From Lutraria lutraria (Eukaryota > Mollusca > Bivalvia > Venerida > Mactridae): a stretch of 64,000 nucleotides of DNA. Shown piece after piece: positions 35,064 through 47,766 of this stretch (its first letter is position 1; each line of letters opens with the position of its first letter). The position numbers and the translations under genes are program-made. The notes beneath the pieces were generated by a model that made no database searches, was not told the origin of the DNA, and saw nothing but the letters and a program-made list of their open reading frames with translations. The stretch is taken from NCBI GenBank assembly GCA_964023205.1, contig OZ026847.1:14515182-14579181 (forward strand), written 5' to 3'.

Positions 35064-35363
35064 TCAGTAAATAGATCCCCTCCTTCCAGATTTGTATGTG
35101 GATAATTTCTCTATAGATCCTGTGGGTGAATTTCGAGCACTTAGGGATTTTTTCCGCTTTATAACCTGAGGCTGAGGTATCTGTGATGGTTTATTAAACA
35201 CGGGAGAATACGGGGGATTTAGTTCATCAGTTGGTGTTGATGATCCGCTGCTGTGTACACTACCAGTCATAGGCATACTGTAAACTGGGGATACGGGTAG
35301 AGGTATCATCGAGGATAAACGTCGACTTCTCTTCCCACTCAAGTTTTTCCAGGAAACAAAAAT
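35064..35363 (-). CDS. SFI1: SFI1 exon w30 (C-terminus and stop)
   Basis: Acceptor TTTTTTAAG, stop TGA at 35064. A last short helix (IFVSWKNL) is followed by a Ser/Pro/Arg-rich disordered tail (KRSRRLSS, PLPVSPVYS, SGSSTPTDEL, ending SGRRGSIY), 99 residues. Confidence 0.82.
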   Translation of the reverse strand: MFVSWKNLSGKRSRRLSSMIPLPVSPVYSMPMTGSVHSSGSSTPTDELNPPYSPVFNKPSQIPQPQVIKRKKSLSARNSPTGSIEKLSTYKSGRRGSIY

Positions 35364-38300
35364 CTTAAAAAAAGGAACATTGTAGCTATTACGTTGGAGT
35401 CTAAACACTGTTTCTTTGTATAAGTTATCTATTCTAGAAATTGCTGTCCCAAAACTTTAAGTGCTACACTCTGAAGTTTGAGTAAAAGGCCAGGCAAAAG
35501 ATATAGTAAACTGTATATATCATGTTACTCAGAACTTTTTGAGAAAATTACTTTCTAACTTAAATACAAGTATTGAAAAGTTACATCTAGTTTATAGATT
35601 GTCTGTCTAGTATTTAAATGGTAATGAATGTATTTTTCACACAAGCATACATCTTAACATGTATACAACTCAGACATAGAACAGAAAGGAAAGTAATTTT
35701 ATCCCCTCCCCCAACCATTTTATGACGCAATGTACAGGTTAAATAATGTCGGACTCAGATTGGATTTAATTATATGTGTTTTCAAAAGATAATGCCCCCT
35801 CTGCATGACCTTTGATCTACTGACCTGAAAATGCACAGATCCTGTACAGCTGTCATGAAGAACCAACATATGAAAAGTGATGATTGAGGTGGAAGTGTTT
35901 TGATTAAAGTTTGGGACAGACAGACAAACAACAATATGCCTCTGATCTATTGATACAGGAACATAAAAAGACAAAATGACAAAAGTTTACTCATTTGTAA
36001 TTTGACCACATAATTACCATAGTAAGTTGTTGTTTCTTTTCAAATGCTTCCACTTTCTTCGTGGTCATTCTTCTAACAAATTCCAGATGCCAGATCTTCC
36101 ATGCTTGAGCATACAAGTGTTCATTTCTCTGTAAAATTCAAACAATAACTTCACACACATTTTATATTTTTGGTAAATAGCCTAATGAACTAGAGATTAA
36201 TGTTGCACTGACAGCCAGGGTCATCTGGCAACTGTTCCATCTTTGAAAGTGGAATAAGAAACACAGCACACACTTAAGTAGAGCCAGACCATTCCTAAGC
36301 TACCGGTAAGTGGACAGCTTCCTCACATGTGAGATTTGTTTAGTACCAGGTGGGATTCAAACTAACAGCAGAGAGAGGCAAGTGATTACTAGTCAGACAA
36401 CCAAAACCATTTAACCATGGAGACACCTGGTAAATAGACTGTACATCATAACCAGAAAAGGCTATAAATGAAAAGCAGGTAGCAACATGCTGAATAAGGT
36501 TCTTGGCAAAATGATAATCATGCAGTAGCTGGTTTAGAATACACAAAAAAACTATAAAAAGTATACTGACTGACTGTAAATCAAGCCAGCATGTTGATTT
36601 TGATCTTCAATTTAGGGTTTTTGCTTACTAACATCAGGGACATAGATGTCTCTGCTAACGAGCCAACATTGAATGTAAACATACAAGACAGCACAAATAA
36701 AATAATAGACAGAAATGCTCAGGGTAAGAAAAACTACATACAACACATTTAGCTGTGTATGACATGTCCACTCTGTGTTTCCATAGTAGTCCATACTTTC
36801 TACACAATCTAGCTTTTCTTTTCTCATTATGTCTTGAAGCAAGAACTTCTTTGAACCATCCACAGTATACTTTATTGCTGAAAAAAGAATTACAAACAAA
36901 ACTACAGACAAATGATCCAGAAAAACTAGTGAGCAGGTTTTTAAACAAATTATCCACATGACCCGGTTTAGATCCAAGGTATTAGACAGACAAATAAAAA
37001 CAGCTATTAAATTAACCAGTATCTTTAACCTTTCGTTGCTAAACACATATACTGCCTACAATGTACATTGTATTACAAGGGAACTTTAAAGAAATGGTGG
37101 CTTATTTATAACTTTAACCAATTCCCTAAACTGTCTACCTGTCATGTAAGCAAATGTATAGAGATTTGTGCAGAGAGTTCTACTGATCATGTAGGCAAAT
37201 ACATAAAGATTTGTACAGACAGGTATATTATAATCACCTTATCATAAAGTTTCAAATCAAAAGGTTTCATAGTTATAATTTTATAAATGCAAATAAATCT
37301 TATTTCATAAACTTGTGAAGTCTTTTACCACAATTTCCTGTTATAATATTTCTCAGCTTTCTCCATTTGTTCTTTCATATGTTGTCTCTCCTGTCTTCTT
37401 CTCAGAACAAATCTACACCATCTGTTGGCAGTACGTTTGGCAAGTAAGTGTTCATGGCACTCATCAGCTATCACAATCTGGTATGTGCATAAAATAATGT
37501 CAGAGCATTAACCAAATGTAAATCAAGACACAATCAATATGCATAACAGTAGTGAACGCAAAGACAAATATTTGACAAGCTTGAAAGCATGCATTACAGG
37601 ACTGGACAAGATATTACAGGCCCATTACCGGTATATGTATTGACTTAAATTTTCCCTAAAACCAAAAGGAATGTAAATGGACATGGGGCCAGTTTATCTA
37701 TAGAATTTACCAAACCTCACCTAATCTTACAACATGACCAAGGTCAAACAGTCTTTCACATCAGCTGATCATAAAGGTCACATAGATCTACCAATAAGAA
37801 TAAATTTTGACCAAAGCAATAAAATAAGACTATAACAGAACTGTTACCTTTAATCTGAGGTCCCAGTGATGGAGAGCTTGTCTCATTAATGTGGCATTCT
37901 TCTCATGAATAACTCTATTTGCCATCTCTGACAACTCAGCACAATAGTCATACCTCGTCTTGATTAAATACCAATGATTCTTGATAATGCGCAGATTTCT
38001 AGCACGCGTAAAGTTTGCTTCAAGTCTACGTAGATTAATCTGCTTGCGTGTATATACTAACCAGGCTTTGAACACTCTGTAATATACATTATAAAATCAT
38101 AATAGAAATAGTGAAAATCATAAATATTTGAGCTCGATAACTCACAATAAGACATTGATCATAATAAGGCAATAATAGTTATCATAGCAATAAATCAAAG
38201 TACAGAAAGTACTCATGGAAACTGAACTTACATAGACTTGCATGGCAACATGGAACAGAAACTAGTTCAACAATTGCATGGTGGATGTAAAAAAAAGAAG

Positions 38301-41300
38301 TACTTTAGTCCGAATAAAAATTCATGCGCGCTGAGTGAGCTAGTGACAGCTCACAATGGAAAGCTGAACTATTGTTCAGTTTCCAATAACATATTCATTT
38401 AAGGTATTTATTTATGTATGTTTTAAGCTAATTAAGCAGTTCTCTGACTAAAGTTAACCTCATCAACATTATAAGTGACTGCATGTTCTTGTAAGATATA
38501 GCATGTACATTAGTATACATGGTTTGGAGTAAAACTGTAAGATAGAACTTATCATAGTGAATACTAATTTGTTTGGATATGTTATCAGTAAAAAACAGTG
38601 AAATGATTTTTTGTAAATAACTGATACAATGAAAATATGCTTTAATTTTTCTGAACTCTTAACTGAAAACATTCACTTCATAAGTAAGTGTACGTATACA
38701 TAGAATATAATGCAATAAATGAATGATTATTTGGAAAATTTGACATAAAGACGGATTTCGTCATTGAATAACTTATACTATACATACGTTAGTTGCATCT
38801 TGAGATTTGCATGACCTCGTATAGACTTCCTAGCTTTAGCAACGTTGTACCAATACAGGAAATAGACTCGTTGAGACTGGAAGTTCTTATGCAGTGTGTA
38901 CTTCTGTAATGCATCCCGTCTCACATGACAGCCTGGAACCAGTACGACAATAGTTGTCACATGATACAAGATACAGACACTAGATATTTAAACGAGATTG
39001 AAGCATAAAATAAATAATTAACACATACAATAGAACAAATCTTACCAAAGTACAGACTGAAATGTTCTGAATATTCCATGTTTGTTTCATCACTCTGACA
39101 GCACACTATTACATGATTGAATGTATGGTCAAACCTGTGAACAATGGCCTAACCTTGTGAAAGACAAAATGTCACCTTTATTGACAGGTCACCTTTATTT
39201 GAATATCATTTTGTTCTAAATAATCAATGACATATTTTTTAAAAGAATAGCCTTTATTTATAAGTGGCTGCTATTACAGGTTTTGACTGTAGATGGATGC
39301 TCACAGCTACAATTCTCAAGCAAGAAATTACAATACCTCTTGCAGCTTGCTTCCATCCAGAAAGTAAAGTAGCCATCAGTTTCATGGTGAACACTCTTTG
39401 TGCTTGTATACACATGAGTTCTGTTCTCCAGCTCTCTAAACAATGAGATGTTAACTTTGCATTCTTCTCAGTCAGGTACTCCTCTAATTGATCATAACGG
39501 TTCAAATTCTTGTCATATTCTGCTTTCCACTTACAAAATACACCTCGTACCTAATGAGACAAATAGTGTTATAAATCTCGAGGTTAAAATAGTCTATCTA
39601 CAAGGATAATTAAATTACAAAGTGAGACTCCATGGTTTATTGATAATGGTCTTTTATGTAGTAATCACTAGCTCCTCACTGTGAGCAGTTTAAATCCCAT
39701 CATTCACAATGTGAGGAAGCTCAGAGTTTTTACTCAGGTGAATGCCGTGTGTCATCCTTCACTGTTACAGGATGCAAGTCGACAAATGCCCCTGGCTTTT
39801 GGTGCGACGGAAAACCCAAGAGAAAAAAAGAGAAGTTTAAATGAAATGTTACAGGACATACATGTTGTAACTGGAACTGTTCCCTAAGTTTGACACTTCT
39901 TGTTTTCTGTGCTTTTCTCTTCCAGTGTTTAGCAATGCGGAGAACACGGTTCTGTAGTATCTGATCATGATGATGTTGCAATATAAGTCTGTCCTGATAA
40001 CATGATGACCATTGCTTGAAAGCTCTCTTGGCCTGAAATTTTTTTTAAAATGTTAAAAGAATATATAACATGTTTTATTTATTTAAAACCGAGAAACACA
40101 TTTTAAATATTCCATAGTATAAAGTCTAATGGAAAGACTTTTGAGTGAAAGCCAAATCTGAGACAGTTTCAGTAAAGTCACAGTAAAAAGATCTATTTAA
40201 GATAAGTTTTATTTTGAGTTGTCAAGATACAAACAAAATATCATAAGCTCTGTGGTAGGACTACTGCACAATGTATACCAGATCTATGTATCACTTTAAG
40301 TCTTACAGTAGGACTACTGCACTATGTATACCAGATCTATGTATCACTTTAAGTCTTACAGTAGGACTACTGCACAATGTATACCAGATCTATGTATCAC
40401 TTTAAGTCTTACAGTAGGACCAATGTATACCAGATCTATGTATCACTTAAAGTCTTACAGTAGGACTACTGCACAATGTATACCAGATCTATGTATCACT
40501 TTAAGTCTTACAGTAGGACTACTGTACAATGTATACCAGATCTATGTATCACTTTAAGTCTTACAGTAGGACCAATGTATACCAGATCTATGTATCACTT
40601 AAAGTCTTACAGTAGGACTACTGCACAATGTATACCAGATCTATGTATCACTTTAGGTCTTACAGACAGCTGATATTGGATTCACTTGTTCAGATTCAAT
40701 TAATGTTCACTACTTGACTCTAGAGATATACAGACAAATATGTGTTATCAACCACCTTCAAATAAAGGTCTTCCTGTGGAAAAAGGCCAATCTTATGAAA
40801 ACCTTCATTGATTATTTAGAACCGCATAACCTCTGAATTAAGTTCTCCTGTTAATAAAGGCCACATAAATGTCTTTATCAAGGGTGGCATTTGTCACAGG
40901 TATGACTGCATATATTTTAAACAGATTATCAGACTTCATTGTACCTTGATTCTTATCAATACTTACCAAGAAGGTGTATGACATTAACTGACACTGTAAT
41001 TGTCTCTGTTTCAAATCTTTCTGCCATGATGCGACTTGTTGCCATGAAAACAACACTCTACAAGTAAATAAGTAGAACACTTATTGCTTTTAAGGCCATA
41101 CTTATGGAGCTATTTTAGCATTTTTTTTCTCATCCTTAATTAAAGTATTTTGCCTTTTAGTAGATCTATAAGTACATAATATGTTAACGAAAAAAAAATG
41201 CATACACAAAAGTCACATAACTGGAAAAAAATATTTCTTAAAATGATTGTCTAAATGATTTTTACCAATAAAGAGTTACCGGTAATATAAGAGATACAAC

Positions 41301-44300
41301 TTTTTAGAATCTTCACTGCGGCCTTAATATAAATAAGGTAAGATGTGAAAAATGAATAGATGTAAAAATAATCACAATCCATAAATTTCAAGTTTCTAAA
41401 TGAATGAAGCAGACAGTAATATTACCTGATCATGAGTTTTTCGTGATGCCATTGAGTGACCTTCGTGTGTTTTTCTGTCTGTTCCTTCCATTCAGCAAAC
41501 ATGTTCACCACCAGGTGGCGCTCTCTAGTCTGAAGCAAGTAGGCAGCTTTCAGCTTTCTTGTTCTCTGATCTGTTAATAAATAATATAGAAATTAACAAC
41601 ACTGATTATTCATTAACTAATAGTAACATAATCAACAAAAAGCTCTGATACATTTAAATCATGAATGTCTGATGGCGTCGATAAAACACAAACTATTGAG
41701 TTATACCATGCTTGAAAAGTGTAACAACAAGTGGAAACAAATCACATGTCTGTCACTTAGAACAACAAATCAGAATATTTCATATACAAATCAATAAAAC
41801 AAGACACCACACATTTGAAGTCTTAAAGACTGTATAGAGAATATGTTGTGTATAAAAGACTACAGTCATACCTGTGCTAGCGGCCACCTCAGAATAAAGC
41901 CATCCAGTGAATAAAAGCCATTCTTTTAAAATCTGTCATTGGATAACTAGAGCAAAATTACCTCTGAATAAAGTCTATCTGTCATTAAATGCCACTATTT
42001 GTTTTCCCAAGAGTGGCCTTTCTTCACAGGTTTGACTGTATTTCCAGAATATATACATATCCATATATCACCAAAGATACATATCCATATATCACCAAAG
42101 ATACATATCCATATATCACCAAAGATACATATCCATATATCACCAAAGATACATATCCATATATCACCAAAGATGCATATCCATATATCACCAAAGATAA
42201 AGTCTTTGATTGGTTAAAAGATACACACCTCTGGCCCACTGATGCCAGGTCTGAAGCACCATCAGCTGATAATTCTGCCAAGCATCACCAAACCGCTCTT
42301 CTACTTCAACCTTCTGAGTATGTCGTAAACACCAAGTTCTCCACACCTATAATAAATATATGATGTAACCAGATTATATAGAAATACACAGTATCTCATC
42401 AATGTAATAAAAATAAAACTACTACTATGATCTAATATTTACACAGAAGTTATATAATTACAAAAAATTTATGTCACATAAAGAGTAATGAATTTGTTCC
42501 CATGTACTATGAGTTTTGAAATCTATGCACAAGTACTTGCTAAAACTCAACTAATAAAAAGTAAAAACAGAAGATTTACCAGTTTCTTTCTTCTATTATC
42601 TCTGAACTGTTCACACAAAATGTTTCTTTGATGTCTCTCAGTAGCCCAGGAATACCAAACATTGAAATACCTAAAAACAAACAAAATATAAAACAATATA
42701 ATCAAGAATGCCTTATTCTAAACAACTTGAATACAGTTAAACAGGACAGTTAATTGGTTAAAATCATTTCCTGCACAAATTTGGTCAGAAAATAGTTATG
42801 TTTACACACATGACAAGATATTTTATTCTACCTTTCTTGTGGGCTTTATAAGATCAATGTGGGATATCTTATATCTGATGTTTTATTCATGATATTATAC
42901 ACATACATTTATATGTACTACTTTAGTTACTATACCATAATCCTGAGTAATAATCACTATACAAAATGAGTGAATATAAAGAAGTAAATTCCTGGGGATA
43001 ATAAAACATATATTTATATTTCACTATATGAAGAACATTAACATAAAGAAAAGAGACTTAGGGTGGAAGGGGATCAATTATGACATCATCTAATCCAATT
43101 TTTATTGTTTCCAAGGTCACTATGATCATGTTATCAACAAAATGATACCCTAAATTAAGAGGTCAAATTTAAAAAAACAAAACCTGATCCTAGTCATATT
43201 TGCAATTTTTTAACATTTACTTCTGCATTGCAGATTACACAGTGATGAAGACTTGTAATGGAAGCCACATTAATTTTACCATTAACAAAATAAAAGAAGC
43301 ACTAAAAACAACATGCAGCATATTTTTCTTTTTTAAATAAGTTACGGAAATCAATCTAGAATACCTTTTATATAGAATGTTAAGGTAGACTTAAATAAGT
43401 TCCAGAAATCAATCTAGAATACCTTTTATATAGAATGTTATGGTAGACTTTTAAATAAGTTCCAGAAATCAATCTAGAATACCTTTTATATAGAATGTCA
43501 AGGTAGACTTTTAAATAAGTTACAGAAATCCATCTAGAATACCTTTTATATAGAATGTTATGGTAGACTTTTAAATAAGTTACAGAAATCCATCTAGAAT
43601 ACCTTTTATATAGAATGTTATGATAGGCTTTTAAATAAGTTACAGAAATCCATCTAGAATACCTTTTATATAGAATGTTATGATAGACTTTTAAATAAGT
43701 TACAGAAATCAATCTAGAATACCTTTTATATAGAATGTTATGGTAGACTTTTAAATAAGTTACAGAAATCCATCTAGAATACCTTTTATATAGAATGTTA
43801 TGGTAGACTTTTAAATAAGTTACAGAAATCAATCTAGAATACCTTTTATATAGAATGTTATGGTAGACTTTTAAATAAGTTACAGAAATCAATCTAGAAT
43901 ACCTTTTATATAGAATGTTATGGTAGACTTTTAAATAAGTTACAGAAATCAATATAGAATACCTTTTATATAGAATGTTATGGTAGACTTTTCTCAACTT
44001 CATCATTCTCTTGTATTTGTTTCTCCATACTGTGAAACATTCACATAAAGATTTCTTGTTAAGTTTATATCTGAAAGATCTTTCTCTTGGAATCAGTTCT
44101 CTCTCCTCATCAGTAATGTTTGTCCACAGATGTACAATTCTCTGAGAGTGCTGCTTGTCCTGGGCCTAAAACAATATGATACACGTATTCATATATATTA
44201 CATGTACATGTATGTACAAATAAATATGGTCAAACCTGCGATTAAAGTGCACTCTTGGGAATTAAAGACATAATGAGGCCTTTACTGACAGGTAGACTAT

Positions 44301-47300
44301 ATTTGGAGGTGATTTTGTTCTAAATAATCCATGACATTGGCCTGTATTCACAGGGAGGCCTTTATTCTGAGGCAGCCACCAACACATGTTTGATTGTATA
44401 TCTTTGGTCTCAACCGTTTTAAGGATAAACAAAATTCTATTAGTTTAATAGTACACTTAATGATCCCTAGATTTCAGACCAATACAGTGCAGATTGTCCA
44501 AAGCAAGACCCTTTAGGAGTTGCTAAATTATGTTATTGAGAGGTTGTTTGGAGAAGAGACAAATAAAAATGAAGTCTACAAATTTTTAGGACAACCCTTG
44601 AATATAAAAAATTCTTGAGACAATGAGTTTTTTAATACCTTAGAAAGCCAGAACGGGAAGACTGCAGTATACACTTTTCGTGCATAATGCATGTTGGCAA
44701 CACTATTCAAATGCTTCTTGTGCAACCTAGAATTTCTATACAGTATCAAACTTAACAAAGCTTTGTGTTGTAAAACTTGTTCCTGAAAAGAATTAAAAAT
44801 ATTAGAATCATAAACAGGACAGATATAAATTATGTTTAACATCTTCACATATTACGTAACTACTCACAGTGAAAACATCACATGGTATTTTCTTTTTTTA
44901 AAAGAATCACTTATGACTTAAGTTGTTCCAAGCAGTAATTACAAATACATGCTCAGATGTAACAATTTATAAACTCAACATATATGAATATATATAAATC
45001 AATATGTGTGAATCTATATATTAATGAGACTAAATGTGTAAGCTTTTAAGTCAAAAAGGCTAAAATCATGCTATGTTTAAACAAAGAAAATAAGTGCAGT
45101 TGCGCAATATCATAGTGGTCTTTGAAGAACTGTATTCTCCTAAATGAAAAAAATATCAACTTACATAATGTTGTTTCGCAAGTCTCATAGACCTGAAGTA
45201 ATGAGCCCATGAACTGAAGAAACGCTTAGTAACAAGCTCCTGTTGAACACTGACCATCTGTGTAGACAGACGCTTTAATTCATGTTGACGTGCAGTATAT
45301 TCTTTCCATTGTTCAAACATTATACTGACAGGCCAGTGTCGAAGTCTGGTAACCGCTGTGACCACAATTTCCTACAATAAATTCAAAATGCCAACAATTG
45401 GGCTCAGATTTCCTTATTAAAATACTTCATATACATAACAATACAGGCAACTCAAGTATATTCTTAAGCCACCAGAGATATATGCATTACACATGATCCA
45501 ACTGGAAAAAAATTGAAGGTTGAAAGCAATAGAGTCATTACAGATTTTTAGAGAATGAATAAAAATTTCCATTTTTTTAAAGTTCCTAAAATAAATTACT
45601 TACCGGTAGTGTATTTATTTTAATTCAGTCTTTATGGTAAGTACAGAAAAAATAGTTGTGTTTACGAAACAGACCCTAGTTGCCTAAAATTCTAACAACA
45701 AAAACAAAAGCATGAAAATATTTTGGGATGAATCTTTCCTCCAAAGTACAAAACGTATTTACAAAATGAAAATTGCAAACTAGATTCTACCTATCTTATT
45801 TTATGGGATCAAATAACCATTAATGTGACTATTTTTTTAAAGCCTCAGAGATATTATTTCAAATTTAATTCTACAGAAGGATTAGAAGCTTAGATCTTAT
45901 AAATTTCACAAAGCAGTTGATAAAACTTCCAGAAATCTGTTTCTGCATTAAATCTTACCCGTCTATTGGCTGTTTTCACAGCATGTTCCATTTCAAACCT
46001 AGCATCCAGGAAGCTTGAAGACATCAGATTTCCTGGTGATTCTAACTCCAGTGACTGTGCTAAGCTATGATGACTTAATGAGGGAGAATATAACCTGTAT
46101 GCAGTAAAGGTATATTGTTTTAATTATAATGAGTTTAGGAGTCATTATCAAGGGAAACAACTACAGTTTATAACTAAAACTAAAGTACTATGAATTACCT
46201 CCCTTGGATAGTTAGATTTTTTTCAGTGAGTTTAACACCATTTTTCAATGATTCTTTAATTATACACATATATATATGTAGCAGCCTGTTCACCTTATCA
46301 GTTATTCTCACCTGTAATATCTTAACCTTCAACTAAAAGCTGACAACTTCTCCACATATGGAGGAAAATTGATGTTTTGTCATTTTTTCATAGAAGGGTA
46401 AAGCAAGCCGCGACCTGAGATTTTAATCTGAATCGCTGGGTATTAAATTAAGATCAGCACACTAACCAATGGCCTATAGTCACAGCCCGAAGATAAGAAT
46501 AAAGTTTTGTACTTTCAGTTGCCAGTAGTTTTTCAACATTACAGATTTTTGTGCAATTACATGTAAGCACATCTACAATTAAGCTATATACATGTATATA
46601 ACAAACAGAGAAGAAAAACCCAAATTAAACATAAGTTACAAAGTGAAATTTTCTTATTTCTACCATCACAAATAATTATGTGAATCACATTACTGCGCAA
46701 GAATATAACATTGACCTACCTTCTAACAGGTGTTCCAAATGCAGACGTATGTCTTGGAGTTCTTGGCGTTCTTGGTGTGATAGGAGTAAGGGGTGACTTT
46801 GGAGTGGAAGAAAATTCAAAATTTAAAATCTCAATCGACTCCCCATGACCCAAAACTTGTTGCACATCTGAAATATCAATTGCTTTTATTATGTGTTTTG
46901 ATTTTTAATGGCATAATTGTTTAGTGCAATTTTATTAAACTGATAAATCTGAATAATTACATGGTCATTGAAATTGTTTTAGCTTCATACCATAGTAAAT
47001 ATATTCTGTTCATTTTACAGCTAGAAAATGTTCCATTACGCAGGTAAATACAAGTACATTTAACTATAAAACTTACAACATTTGTCTAACATGCCATCTT
47101 TCTATCATAAACCCATATACAGTTCTAAACATTAGAATGTTACTAAATTTGACTCAGACTGGCAAACCAGTATTATGGTAATTGTACAAATCACAAGAAG
47201 AAATAACAAGTGACATTAATTATACATGTACTACCTACCATTATTATCGAGCTCCATATGATCCGGATCTAAACAAGCATCTCCCTCACCCTGATGAAGA

Positions 47301-47731
47301 CCAATGGCAGCTGCAAACTTCTCAACAGCTTCTTGGAGATAATCCTGAGTATGTTCATGCCAAGCTTGAAGTGCTTGTTTAGCAAGTTTACGAACTCTTA
47401 TCTTCTCATTTTCTCTATAAAACATGCAACAAAATAAATGTGGGGGGAGACAATCAAGTTCATGTACATACTGATAATGTAGTAATAAAATATATCCATT
47501 TGATAAGTGGACATTGGTCAGTATTAATTGGGTTATTGTTGTATAGGTCAACAAGAGCGCACTAAGCGGTGCCAACGCTTGTCTATTCACCCCCTCAGTG
47601 AGATCCATCCACCAATGAATTTTCATGTTGCTATCTCTTATAGTTTCTGAGTTATGAGCTACATTAAAGTCTTTGCACGCTGCACACGCAGGATGTACAG
47701 ATTCTCTGCAGTGGAGTAACACCTAAGTAGG

Positions 47732-47766
<35 letters not shown>

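Noticed and set aside
36612..37046. 144-codon minus-strand membrane-like protein
   Set aside because: It overlaps SFI1 exon w28 in another frame and the hydrophobic look comes from flanking intron sequence.
42024..42363. Open frames with repeated SLVIYGYV or YPYITKD
   Set aside because: Products of the 24-bp satellite, whose period is a multiple of three; open on both strands.
43380..44006. Independent 208-codon repeat-protein gene
   Set aside because: It is the SFI1 exon w18 frame continuing through the 60-bp satellite; better described as possible alternative donors.
47231..47722. 163-codon minus-strand gene
   Set aside because: Only the last 58 codons are coding (SFI1 exon w13); the rest is intron and repeat ahead of the acceptor at 47415.
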